A stretch of 57,217 bases of DNA from Lachnospiraceae bacterium (GTDB lineage: Bacteria > Bacillota > Clostridia > Lachnospirales > Lachnospiraceae): assembly GCA_900771995.1 (NCBI GenBank), contig CAAGQC010000058.1, positions 1 through 57,217 on the forward strand. Reading direction: 5' to 3'. The notes beneath the pieces are model-generated. The model was not told the origin of the DNA. It saw nothing but the letters and a program-made list of their open reading frames with translations, and searched no databases. This document shows, piece after piece, positions 32,398-41,390 of the stretch (position 1 is the stretch's first letter; each line of letters begins with the position of its first letter). The position numbers and the translations under genes were made by a program.

Positions 32398-35072
32398 GAA
32401 GACCTACACTGAAACGGCTGATGTTGGGGCTGGTACAGCAGACAGCAGCCTTATTTCTGCTGGTCGCCATCGCAGCGGTTTTATTTAATTCCTATCTTGC
32501 GGTGGATACGGCAGACGGAACAAAAGTATACGAATTGTCACCGTTAGATGCAGAAACCGAATTTGAAGATTCCGTGATCTTTCACGATCTTTTTCAAAGC
32601 TCGGTATCGGATATCATACAGCTGATGGTGATCAAGGGACAGATGGAGACCAACGGTATCTTTGATCCCTATAAACATATCAATATTACGGAGTTCACTG
32701 CGGGAAAGACGGGCAGTGCAGACTGTCCGGTGACGGCCGTCTATGAACTGGAGGATCTGATCAAATGGGGAAAATACGGAGTGGAATACACCGACCGTAT
32801 TATGAGCATGTCAGATTTTGTCAATTATTTCGGCTCGGTGGATGCGGAATCCAACTTCTGGCTGGATGCGGACGGACAGCTTGCCTATGCTCCCGGCGGG
32901 GAACAGACGGAAGAACAGAAAGAAGCCGTGGCACGGGCCATTGAAGCCATACCGGAGAGTCAGAGAACGGAGCGGCTGGAGGATCTGGCCTTTACCTATA
33001 TCGTTAAGGAGAGTGTTCTGGATATCCGGGTATCCAGAGAAGACGACGGTACCCTGACGGTATATCTTCCCATGATCGTATGCAGATATGCCACCGTAAA
33101 CGGGGAGAAACAGCTGACAGCTTGTGTGGATAACTGGGTGGAATATACGGCACTGCAGAACAATCTGGCCCTGGCCATCAATACCCTGTCGGCAAACTAC
33201 GAGCAGTACCAGAACTGCAATGATCTTTACGAGGAGAATGCCGGCAACCTGAAATATGCGGTCCGGATGATGACAAGGGACGGCCTGACGAAAACCTATA
33301 CCAACGTATCACAGATCCGGAACAGTTCCGATAATGACCTCACCGATTATTTTTCAGAGTACAGAAGATATCTGATCTATTATCCGGACAGTCTGGAATT
33401 TACCGGTAATACCGGAATCACGGAGGAACAAATCTACCAGTATCTGAAGGATTATGACTATGCGCATCCGGATATGACTCATATCTGGATCGCTGTGGAT
33501 ACGGATTATCCGGTGGAGGGAGATGCCTTTTACAATGCCAATGTGGTGTTCCAGCGGATCGTTCCGAATATCTGGTATCTGATCGGAGGCGGGATCCTTC
33601 TGTCGGTACTGTGGCTGTTAGTGGGAATCTATCTTACCGTAACCGCCGGTGTGACCTATGATGAAGAAGGGGAGCCGGTACTGTATCTGAACGGCATCGA
33701 CCATATCTGGATAGAGTTCATGTTCCTGCTTTTCGTGGTATTTGTCTACGGCGGCAGGATCGGCTACGACTATCTGATGAACGTGGCCAATAAGGTATAT
33801 CTGAGCCATTCCGAAATACAGGGACGGGAGATCACCAGACTGACGGCATACGGTACCTTTGCCCTTTACGGATTCTGTACCAGCATGGGATTTAATGTCT
33901 TCTGGTACAGCCTGATCCGCAGGATCAAATCCCACAATATGTGGAGTGACAGTTTCCTGCACTGGATCGTCGCCAGCTTTGGCAAGGCGGTACATTTCGT
34001 GGTATCCCACAGAAATTCCGCCATCAGTTCCTTGATTCCCTATAATCTGTTCCTGCTGGCCAATCTGGCGGGAATCTTCGGAGCCTACCTGCTGCGGAAC
34101 AAGGGGGCATGGTGGGTGTTTCCGGCATTGGCGGCGATCGTGCTGGATGGCATTGTAGGTGTATTGCGCTTCAAACAGAAGGCAGAACAGATCGACATCG
34201 TAGAAGGGATCCGCAGGATCCGTGACGGAGAGGTGGATTATAAGCTGGATGTGGAAGCTCTCCACGGGGACAACCGGGAGATGGCGGATGCGGTCAATAA
34301 TATCGGAGAAGGTATCCGCAAGGCGGTAAGTACCAGCATGAAGGACGAACAGATGAAGTCGGATCTGATCACCAATGTCTCCCATGATATCAAGACCCCG
34401 CTGACCTCTATCATCAATTACGTGGATCTGCTGAAACGACTGAAGATCACGGAGGAGCCGGCGAAAAGCTATATTGCCGTACTGGACAGCAAATCCCAGA
34501 GACTGAAACAGCTTACGGATGACCTGGTGGAGGCTTCGAAGATCTCCTCGGGTAACATTGTCCTGAACCTGGAAAAACTGAATTTCACCGAACTGCTGAA
34601 TCAGGCGGTGGGAGAGTTCTCCGACAGAATGGAAGAGAAAAAGTTACAGGTGATCTTTGACGGAAATGATGTGGCGGGCATGATCTATGCGGACAGCCGC
34701 AGAATGTGGAGAATTATTGAGAACCTGTTCCAGAATATATGTAAGTACGCGCTGGAAGGAACCCGTGTCTATCTGGAGATGAAAGTGGAGAATGGCAGAG
34801 TGACCGCTTCCCTGAAAAATATTTCCGACCGGCCCATGAATCTGAAAGGGGAAGAACTGTCGGAAAGATTTATCAGAGGAGATGCGTCCCGTACTACGGA
34901 AGGAAGCGGCCTGGGCCTGTATATTGCCAAGAATCTCACCAAGGCGCAGCATGGAGAATTCCAGATCCAGCTGGACGGAGATCTGTTCAAGATCATTCTG
35001 GATTTCCCGGAGTATCGGGAACCGGAGGCGGTGCAGGAACCGGAGCAGAAGACATTGCCCAAAGAAGTGTAG
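32394..35072 (+). CDS. Polytopic sensor histidine kinase
   Basis: 892 residues. One N-terminal membrane segment (about 12-32), an extracellular region of about 350 residues with no recognised domain, then five more membrane segments between about 390 and 615. A HAMP-like linker leads to HisKA with NVSHDIKTPLTSIINYVDLL (His664), then HATPase with NLFQNICKYA (N box) and GSGLGLYIAKNL. The usual DxGxG box is replaced by SDRPMNLKGEELSERF, which I have seen in other Clostridial kinases and which may still be active. The large outer domain is likely the sensor, ligand unknown. Confidence 0.9.
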   Translation: MRRPTLKRLMLGLVQQTAALFLLVAIAAVLFNSYLAVDTADGTKVYELSPLDAETEFEDSVIFHDLFQSSVSDIIQLMVIKGQMETNGIFDPYKHINITEFTAGKTGSADCPVTAVYELEDLIKWGKYGVEYTDRIMSMSDFVNYFGSVDAESNFWLDADGQLAYAPGGEQTEEQKEAVARAIEAIPESQRTERLEDLAFTYIVKESVLDIRVSREDDGTLTVYLPMIVCRYATVNGEKQLTACVDNWVEYTALQNNLALAINTLSANYEQYQNCNDLYEENAGNLKYAVRMMTRDGLTKTYTNVSQIRNSSDNDLTDYFSEYRRYLIYYPDSLEFTGNTGITEEQIYQYLKDYDYAHPDMTHIWIAVDTDYPVEGDAFYNANVVFQRIVPNIWYLIGGGILLSVLWLLVGIYLTVTAGVTYDEEGEPVLYLNGIDHIWIEFMFLLFVVFVYGGRIGYDYLMNVANKVYLSHSEIQGREITRLTAYGTFALYGFCTSMGFNVFWYSLIRRIKSHNMWSDSFLHWIVASFGKAVHFVVSHRNSAISSLIPYNLFLLANLAGIFGAYLLRNKGAWWVFPALAAIVLDGIVGVLRFKQKAEQIDIVEGIRRIRDGEVDYKLDVEALHGDNREMADAVNNIGEGIRKAVSTSMKDEQMKSDLITNVSHDIKTPLTSIINYVDLLKRLKITEEPAKSYIAVLDSKSQRLKQLTDDLVEASKISSGNIVLNLEKLNFTELLNQAVGEFSDRMEEKKLQVIFDGNDVAGMIYADSRRMWRIIENLFQNICKYALEGTRVYLEMKVENGRVTASLKNISDRPMNLKGEELSERFIRGDASRTTEGSGLGLYIAKNLTKAQHGEFQIQLDGDLFKIILDFPEYREPEAVQEPEQKTLPKEV

Positions 35073-35092
35073 AAGAGAGGACAAAGACAATA

Positions 35093-35125
35093 AAAACGCA
35101 GAAACCGTAACGGCTTCTGCGTTTT
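35093..35125. terminator. Bidirectional terminator between kinase gene and prs
   Basis: AAAACGCAGAA (35093-35103) pairs with TTCTGCGTTTT (35115-35125). A and T runs at both ends serve both converging genes. Confidence 0.88.
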
Positions 35126-35150
35126 GCATGCTGAAAAGATCGGTCAGAAG

Positions 35151-36350
35151 TTAGAAATGAAACTCGTTCATATCCTTGCGGTTGTTGTAGGCTTCTACAA
35201 TACCGTGGATCTTCTCGGTGGTGGCCATGACATTGGACAGAGAAGCGTCATGGTTCATAAAGTCGATCAGGGAAGCGATGAACTTACTCATATCAGCCTC
35301 TATAAAATAAGGTCTGGTGTAGATCTCAGGAGGCAGATAAGTCAGGTTCGTGGTAATGACCTTATCGAAATCACCATGCTCATATGCGGCATCGAAATTC
35401 TTCAGTCCGTCAGTGAACAGACCGAAAGTACAGCAGATATACACACGTCTGGCTTTCATGGCCTTTAACTGCTTGGCGGTGTCCAACATGCTTCCGCCGG
35501 AGGAGATCATGTCGTCAATGATGATGATATCTTTGCCCTCGATGTTATCACCTAAGAATTCGTGAGCGACGATGGGGTTCTTGCCGTTAACGATGGTGGA
35601 GTAGTCACGTCTCTTGTAGAACATACCGGTATCGACACCCAGAACGCTTGCAAAGTAGATGGCACGGTCCAGAGCACCTTCATCCGGGCTGATGACTAAC
35701 AGGTGATCCTTGTCCACGATCATATCGTCCTCGGAATTTAACAGGGATTTGATGAACTGGTAAGGGGTGGTAAAATTATCAAATCCGTTCAGGGGAGTGG
35801 AGTTCTGTACCCGGGGATCATGGGCATCGAAGGTGATAAAGTTGTCGATTCCCATGTCTCTCAGTTCTTCCAGTGCATAAGCACAATCCAGAGACTCTCT
35901 GCCGCTGCGGCGATGCTGCCTGCCCTCATAGAGGAAGGGCATGATAACGTTGATACGTCTGGCCTTGCCGTTGCAGGCTGCGATGACGCGCTTCAGATCC
36001 TGATAGTGGTCATCGGGGGACATGTGGTTGGTATAGCCGTTCATGTTGTAAGTAATACTATGATTGCATACATCGGTGAGAATGAACAGATCCTTACCAC
36101 GGATGGTCTCGCTGATCTGTGCCTTGGCCTCACCGCTTCCGAAACGGGGCACATCCACATCTACGAGATAATTGCTCTCGATATAGCCGTGAAAGGCAGG
36201 ATCGTTTTTCACTTTGTCATTATGGATACTCTTACGGAATTCTACCATGTAATCGTTGATGCGGCGTCCCATTTTTTCTGCGGAAGGCAGAGCGATGATC
36301 TTTAAGGGAGCCACGGGCATGGCATTTTCCAGTTCGTGTAAATTAGGCAT
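35151..36350 (-). CDS. prs: Ribose-phosphate pyrophosphokinase, long form
   Basis: 399 residues from the ATG at 36350, which follows AGGAGGG on the minus strand; an upstream in-frame start at 36407 has none. Makes PRPP from ribose 5-phosphate and ATP. The PRPP loop is IIIIDDMISSGGSML, the catalytic loop region KRRDYSTIVNG, and the PP loop ISPDEGALDRA. Ordinary enzymes have about 315 residues; the extra 80 or so lie mostly in the N-terminal half (VEFRKSIHNDKVKND-like stretch and SPDDHYQDLKRV). This may be the variant paralogue found in Clostridia rather than the only Prs. Confidence 0.9.
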   Translation of the reverse strand: MPNLHELENAMPVAPLKIIALPSAEKMGRRINDYMVEFRKSIHNDKVKNDPAFHGYIESNYLVDVDVPRFGSGEAKAQISETIRGKDLFILTDVCNHSITYNMNGYTNHMSPDDHYQDLKRVIAACNGKARRINVIMPFLYEGRQHRRSGRESLDCAYALEELRDMGIDNFITFDAHDPRVQNSTPLNGFDNFTTPYQFIKSLLNSEDDMIVDKDHLLVISPDEGALDRAIYFASVLGVDTGMFYKRRDYSTIVNGKNPIVAHEFLGDNIEGKDIIIIDDMISSGGSMLDTAKQLKAMKARRVYICCTFGLFTDGLKNFDAAYEHGDFDKVITTNLTYLPPEIYTRPYFIEADMSKFIASLIDFMNHDASLSNVMATTEKIHGIVEAYNNRKDMNEFHF

Positions 36351-36419
36351 GATGTCCCTCCTGGACGAGATAGTAATTATTCTTTCAATTTTGTAGAAAT
36401 TTGTCAAAGCGACAATTAA

Positions 36420-36448
36420 TTTATATCATTATGCTAGTGACACGTCAA
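36420..36448 (-). promoter_or_regulatory. Promoter of prs
   Basis: On the minus strand TTGACG (36448-36443), 17 bases, TATAAA (36425-36420). Its -35 touches the -35 of the divergent promoter for the next gene. Confidence 0.7.
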
Positions 36449-36465
36449 GGAATTTCTTGTACAAT
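36437..36465 (+). promoter_or_regulatory. Promoter of the DUF512 gene
   Basis: GTGACA (36437-36442), 17 bases, TACAAT (36460-36465), facing away from prs. The two -35 boxes are adjacent, so both promoters cannot easily bind polymerase together. Confidence 0.6.
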
Positions 36466-36496
36466 GGATAGAAGAAAGCTAGTCAGGTGAAACAGA

Positions 36497-37849
36497 ATGA
36501 AGAAAAAAGAACATATTGTAAAAACAGTAAAACCGGGAAGCATTGCAGAAGAACTGGAGATCACTCCCGGGGATAAAGTGCTGGCCATAGATAACACCGA
36601 GATCGAAGACATTTTTGATTATCAGTTTCTGACCCAGGATACCTACATTGAGATGCTGGTGGAAAAGCCGGATGGAGAACAGTGGCTGTTGGAGATCGAT
36701 AAGGAATTTGACGAGGATCTGGGAATCGAATTTGAGAACGGTCTGATGGATGAATATAGACATTGCCATAACAAATGCATTTTCTGCTTTATCGATCAGA
36801 TGCCGAAGGGGATGCGGGACACTCTGTATTTTAAGGATGACGATTCCAGACTGTCCTTTTTACAGGGGAATTACGTGACACTGACCAATATGTCGGACCA
36901 CGATATTGACCGGATCTGCAGATACCATCTGTCTCCCATCAATATTTCGTTTCAGACCATGAATCCGGAACTTCGCTGCAAGATGCTGAACAACCGTTTC
37001 GCGGGAGATGCCCTGAAAAAGGTGGATATCCTGAATGAAGCGGGAATCCGGATGAACGGACAGATCGTGCTCTGCAAGGGTGTGAACGACGGGAAAGAAC
37101 TGGAATACAGTATTCAGAAGCTGATGGAGTATCTGCCGAATGTGGAGAGCGTCTCTGTAGTGCCGGTGGGTTTATCCAGGTATCGTGAGGGCCTATATCC
37201 GTTAGAGCCTTTTACGGCCCAGGATGCCTGCGAAGTCATTGATCTGATCGAGAAATACCAGAAGATCTGTATGGAAAAATACGGGACTCATTTTATCCAG
37301 GCCAGCGATGAGTGGTATATCCTGGCGGGCAGAGAAGTGCCGGAAGAGGAGCGCTACGACGGATATCTGCAGCTGGAGAACGGCGTGGGCATGATCCGCC
37401 TGCTGCTGGATGAATTCCACGACGGACTTGAGAGACGCAGAGCAGAGAAAGCATCGGGTAAAAAGCCGTCCTGGGAAGGCACCAGAGAGATCTCCCTGGC
37501 TACGGGAAGGCTTGCGTTTCCTTATTTAAAGAAGATGGCGGAAGAACTCATGGCGGAATATGCGGGACTCCAGATCCATGTCTATGAGATCATCAACGAG
37601 TTTTTCGGAGAACTGATCACGGTATCCGGACTGCTGACAGGACAGGATATCGTAAAGCAGCTAAAGGACAAAAATCTGGGAGAAGCGCTGTACCTTCCAC
37701 GGAATGTGCTCAGAAGCGGAGCGGATCTGTTCCTGGATGATTATACGCTGGCGGATGTCGAGGGGGCTTTACAAGTGCCCGTGAATATTGTAAAATCAAG
37801 CGGATATGATCTTGTGGATGCTTTGCTTGGAGAAGAGGCATCCGAATAA
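36497..37849 (+). CDS. DUF512 radical-SAM-like protein with PDZ domain
   Basis: 450 residues. An N-terminal PDZ-like domain (about 1-70, VKPGSIAEELEITPGDKVLA) leads to a Fe-S cluster motif C90-x3-C94-x2-C97 (CHNKCIFC), the radical SAM signature, then the DUF512 domain to the end (with EIINEFFGELITVSGLLTGQ). AGGTGAAA is before the ATG. In Clostridia it regularly precedes der, as here. The reaction is unknown. Confidence 0.88.
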   Translation: MKKKEHIVKTVKPGSIAEELEITPGDKVLAIDNTEIEDIFDYQFLTQDTYIEMLVEKPDGEQWLLEIDKEFDEDLGIEFENGLMDEYRHCHNKCIFCFIDQMPKGMRDTLYFKDDDSRLSFLQGNYVTLTNMSDHDIDRICRYHLSPINISFQTMNPELRCKMLNNRFAGDALKKVDILNEAGIRMNGQIVLCKGVNDGKELEYSIQKLMEYLPNVESVSVVPVGLSRYREGLYPLEPFTAQDACEVIDLIEKYQKICMEKYGTHFIQASDEWYILAGREVPEEERYDGYLQLENGVGMIRLLLDEFHDGLERRRAEKASGKKPSWEGTREISLATGRLAFPYLKKMAEELMAEYAGLQIHVYEIINEFFGELITVSGLLTGQDIVKQLKDKNLGEALYLPRNVLRSGADLFLDDYTLADVEGALQVPVNIVKSSGYDLVDALLGEEASE

Positions 37850-37893
37850 TTTGCGGAATAAGAAATGGAATGGAATAAGAAACGGAGGAAATT

Positions 37894-39234
37894 ATGGCAA
37901 AAAGAAAAACCAAGCCCATCGTTGCGGTGGTGGGACGTCCGAATGTCGGTAAGTCCACTCTGTTCAATGCACTGGCTGGCGAAAATATATCTATTGTAAA
38001 AGATACGCCCGGTATTACCAGAGACCGTATCTATGCGGATATCCACTGGCTGGATATGACCTTCACCCTGATCGACACCGGCGGTATCGAGCCCGACAGC
38101 AAGGATGTGATCCTGTCCCAGATGCGGGAACAGGCGGAGATCGCCATGGAGACGGCGGACGTGATCATTTTCCTGGTAGATGTGAAACAGGGACTGGTGG
38201 ATGCGGACTCCAAGGTGGCAGACATGCTGCGCCGTTCCCACAAGCCTGTGGTACTGGTAGTCAACAAGGTGGACAGCTTCCAGAAGTATATGGCGGATGT
38301 CTACGAATTCTACAATCTGGGAATCGGCGATCCTCATCCGATCTCTGCGGTGAACCGTCTGGGAATCGGTGACATGCTGGAGGCCGTAACGGAATATTTT
38401 GATAAGGAACAGGCAGAGGAAGAAGAGGACGACCGCACCCGTGTGGCCATCGTCGGCAAGCCGAACGTCGGTAAGTCTTCCCTGATCAACAAGCTGCTGG
38501 GGGAGAACCGTCTGATCGTATCCGATATTGCGGGTACCACCAGAGACGCGGTAGATACCGAGATCACCTACAACGGCAAGGAATATGTCTTCATTGATAC
38601 CGCGGGCCTGCGCCGGAAGAATAAGATCAAGGAAGAACTGGAGCGCTATATGATCGTTCGTACCGTCAGCGCCGTGGAACGTGCCGAGGTAGTGGTGCTG
38701 ATGATCGATGCGGAGGAAGGCGTTACGGAGCAGGATGCAAAGATCGCCGGAATCGCCCATGAGAGAGGCAAGGCGACGATCATCGTAGTGAACAAATGGG
38801 ATGCCATTGAGAAGGATGATAAGACCATCTACAAGTTCACGGAAAAGGTACGCAACACCTTATCCTTCATGCCTTATGCAGAGCTTCTGTTTGTCTCTGC
38901 GAAGACAGGACAGAGACTGCCTAAGCTGTTTGAGACCATCGACATCGTCAGCGAGAACCATGCCATGCGTGTGGCTACCGGTGTGCTGAATGAGATTATG
39001 GCAGAGGCGGTAGCCATGCAGCAGCCCCCTTCCGATAAGGGTAAGAGACTCAGACTGTATTACATTACCCAGGTAGCGGTAAAGCCCCCTACCTTCGTGA
39101 TCTTTGTAAATGATAAGGAGCTGATGCATTTCTCCTATACCAGATATATTGAGAATCAGATCCGGGAGACCTTTGGCTTCAAGGGTACGCCCCTCCGGTT
39201 TATTATCAGAGAACGAAAGGAAAAAGATCAATAA
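37894..39234 (+). CDS. der: Ribosome-associated GTPase Der (EngA)
   Basis: 446 residues. Two tandem GTPase domains: GRPNVGKSTLFN (near 14) with DTGGIE, and GKPNVGKSSLINKL (near 188) with DTAGLRRKNKI; NKVD and NKWD are the G4 motifs. A C-terminal KH-like domain ends the protein. Needed for 50S assembly. Its stop overlaps the plsY start by one base. Confidence 0.97.
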   Translation: MAKRKTKPIVAVVGRPNVGKSTLFNALAGENISIVKDTPGITRDRIYADIHWLDMTFTLIDTGGIEPDSKDVILSQMREQAEIAMETADVIIFLVDVKQGLVDADSKVADMLRRSHKPVVLVVNKVDSFQKYMADVYEFYNLGIGDPHPISAVNRLGIGDMLEAVTEYFDKEQAEEEEDDRTRVAIVGKPNVGKSSLINKLLGENRLIVSDIAGTTRDAVDTEITYNGKEYVFIDTAGLRRKNKIKEELERYMIVRTVSAVERAEVVVLMIDAEEGVTEQDAKIAGIAHERGKATIIVVNKWDAIEKDDKTIYKFTEKVRNTLSFMPYAELLFVSAKTGQRLPKLFETIDIVSENHAMRVATGVLNEIMAEAVAMQQPPSDKGKRLRLYYITQVAVKPPTFVIFVNDKELMHFSYTRYIENQIRETFGFKGTPLRFIIRERKEKDQ

Positions 39235-39917
39235 TGGAACGTGTTATCTGTTTACTCATCGGTTATGTGTTCGGCCTGTTTCAGACCGCATACTTTTACG
39301 GAAAGGCAAAGGGAATTGACATCCGTAAGTACGGAAGCGGCAATGCCGGTACCACCAATGCCTTAAGAGTACTGGGAACCAAGGCGGGACTGATCGTACT
39401 GGCGGGAGACTGCTTGAAATGTATTATCGCGGTATGCATTACCAGAGCCTTATTCAGCACCGGTCATCCGGAAAATATTTATCTGCTGTGCCTGTATACC
39501 GGCGCGGGAGCCATTATCGGACACAATTTCCCATTTTATATGGGATTCAAGGGCGGAAAGGGAATCGCTGCCACCGCAGGACTGATCCTGTCATTCCATC
39601 CCTACTTCATTGTGATGGGGGTGGTACTGTTCTTCGGTACATTCCTGACCACACATTATGTGTCGCTGGGATCCCTGCTTGTATATGCCGGATTTATGAT
39701 CCAGATGGTGGTCTGCGGACAGATGGGACTGTTCGGCGCCATGCCCCAGTCACAGCTGTATGAAATGTATGCCATCACTGCATTCCTGACCGTTATGGCA
39801 TACTGGAAGCACAGACAGAACATTGTGCGTCTGATCCATGGAAATGAGAGAAAGACCTATCTGTTCAAGAAGAAAGCTGCCGAAGCGCAGACGGAAGATC
39901 ACGGGGAGGACAAATAA
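39234..39917 (+). CDS. plsY: Glycerol-3-phosphate acyltransferase PlsY
   Basis: 227 residues, membrane protein with about five helices. Family motifs: GSGNAGTTNALR (near 33), GHNFPFYMGFKGGKGIAAT (near 96). It uses acyl-phosphate from PlsX (400-1428) to acylate glycerol 3-phosphate, which GpsA (next gene) supplies. A basic C-terminal tail (HGNERKTYLFKKKAAEAQTE) is cytosolic. Confidence 0.96.
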   Translation: MERVICLLIGYVFGLFQTAYFYGKAKGIDIRKYGSGNAGTTNALRVLGTKAGLIVLAGDCLKCIIAVCITRALFSTGHPENIYLLCLYTGAGAIIGHNFPFYMGFKGGKGIAATAGLILSFHPYFIVMGVVLFFGTFLTTHYVSLGSLLVYAGFMIQMVVCGQMGLFGAMPQSQLYEMYAITAFLTVMAYWKHRQNIVRLIHGNERKTYLFKKKAAEAQTEDHGEDK

Positions 39918-39920
39918 GCT

Positions 39921-40934
39921 ATGGCAAAAGTATGTATCTTGGGGGGCGGAAGCTGGGGCATCGGCCTGTCAGTGGTATTACATAAGAATGGACATGAAGT
40001 GACCGTATGGTCCGCGGTTCCTGCAGAGATTACGATGCTTCAGGAGAATCACGAGCATAAGATGCTGCCGGGAGTAAAGCTTCCGGAGGATATGATCTTT
40101 ACGACGGATGACAAACAGGCTGTCGAGGGCAAGGATCTGTTAGTTATGGCAGTGGCAAGCTCCTATACCAGAAGCACAGCACACCGCATCAGTCCGCTGG
40201 TGGCACAGGGACAGAGGATCGTCAGTGTCTCCAAGGGAATCGAGGAGCATACCCTGATGACTCAGGCACAGATCATCGAAGATGAGATTCCCCAGGCGCA
40301 GGTAGCGGTACTGTCAGGACCTACCCATGCGGAGGAAGTCAGCCGTGGCATCCCTACGACTATAGTGGCAGGTTCTAAGAGCAAAAGCTGCGCGGAATAT
40401 GTGCAGAATCTGTTTATGAATGAAGTGTTCCGTGTCTATACCAGCCCGGATGTACTGGGCATCGAACTGGGCGGCGCTCTGAAAAACGTGGTGGCACTGG
40501 CTGCCGGTATCGCCGACGGACTGGGCTACGGAGATAATACGAAGGCGGCGCTGATCACCAGAGGTATTACGGAGATCGCAAGACTCGGTACTGCCATGGG
40601 CGGTAATTTCGAGACCTTCTGTGGACTGACCGGTATCGGAGATCTGATCGTGACCTGCGCCAGCATGCATTCCCGTAACCGTCGTGCCGGTATTCTCATC
40701 GGACAGGGCAGGTCCTACGAGGAAGCCATGAAAGAAGTACAGATGGTGGTAGAAGGCGTGTACTCCGCAAAAGCTGCCATGGAACTGTCCAAAAAATATG
40801 ACGTTCAGCTCCCCATTATCGAGCAGGTGAATGCAGTACTGTTTGACGGCAAGCCTGCGGATCAGGCGGTGAAGGAGCTGATGCTGCGGGACAAGAAGCT
40901 GGAAGTATCCCATCTGCCCTGGCCGGAGGAATAG
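39921..40934 (+). CDS. gpsA: NAD(P)-dependent glycerol-3-phosphate dehydrogenase
   Basis: 337 residues, reduces dihydroxyacetone phosphate to glycerol 3-phosphate for PlsY. Rossmann loop GGGSWGIGL, catalytic-domain GGALKNVVALAAGIADGLGY with the active lysine, and TCASMHSRNRRAG. It starts three bases after plsY. The der-plsY-gpsA order is widespread. Confidence 0.97.
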   Translation: MAKVCILGGGSWGIGLSVVLHKNGHEVTVWSAVPAEITMLQENHEHKMLPGVKLPEDMIFTTDDKQAVEGKDLLVMAVASSYTRSTAHRISPLVAQGQRIVSVSKGIEEHTLMTQAQIIEDEIPQAQVAVLSGPTHAEEVSRGIPTTIVAGSKSKSCAEYVQNLFMNEVFRVYTSPDVLGIELGGALKNVVALAAGIADGLGYGDNTKAALITRGITEIARLGTAMGGNFETFCGLTGIGDLIVTCASMHSRNRRAGILIGQGRSYEEAMKEVQMVVEGVYSAKAAMELSKKYDVQLPIIEQVNAVLFDGKPADQAVKELMLRDKKLEVSHLPWPEE

Positions 40935-40972
40935 ATCCGGAGGTGGATTCTGCCGGCAGTGAAATTTTGGTG

Positions 40973-41001
40973 TTGACAGAAAAAAGCAAACTGGCTATAA
41001 T
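40973..41001 (+). promoter_or_regulatory. Promoter of tyrS T-box unit
   Basis: Perfect consensus TTGACA (40973-40978), 17 bases, TATAAT (40996-41001). Confidence 0.85.
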
Positions 41002-41007
41002 AAGCTC

Positions 41008-41316
41008 ATGTTTAGTGCAAACATATTATAAGAAGAATGCAATGAAGGGAAGAAGTACTGTTCCTCCACTTCTGACAGAGAGCAGCCGGTAGGTGAGAGG
41101 CGCACAGAAGCAGAGCAGGAATACATCCCGGAGCAGCCGGTGGAAAGGGAAGGATCCGCAGATCCCGAACGAGTAGATCAGGACGGCAGGCACCGATATC
41201 GGCCGGAGTATTGATAGATACTTACTGAGCTGTCAGATGTGAGTCTGGCAGGAACATTAGGTGGTAACACGAGTGGATTAAGCTCGTCCTTTTGAAAAAA
41301 GGGGCGGGCTTTTTTA
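41008..41316 (+). ncRNA. T-box riboswitch controlling tyrS
   Basis: This 450-base gap between gpsA and tyrS holds a T-box leader of about 310 bases. The conserved T-box AGGTGGTAACACG is at 41259-41271, just before the terminator. Stem I shows GGTGAGAGG near 41091, and GAA-TAC-A (specifier UAC, Tyr, at 41122-41124) as likely specifier loop. Uncharged tRNA-Tyr would pair and prevent the terminator. Confidence 0.88.
41280..41316 (+). terminator. T-box-controlled terminator
   Basis: AAGCTCGTCCTTTT pairs with AAAAGGGGCGGGCTT (with G-U pairs), then a T run. The competing antiterminator uses the T-box at 41259-41271. Confidence 0.85.
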
Positions 41317-41390
41317 GTGTCTTTGGAGCCGGTTCCTGAGAACAGAAAAGACATACAGAGGAAAAGGAATCAGTAAAGGAGAAAATGAAA

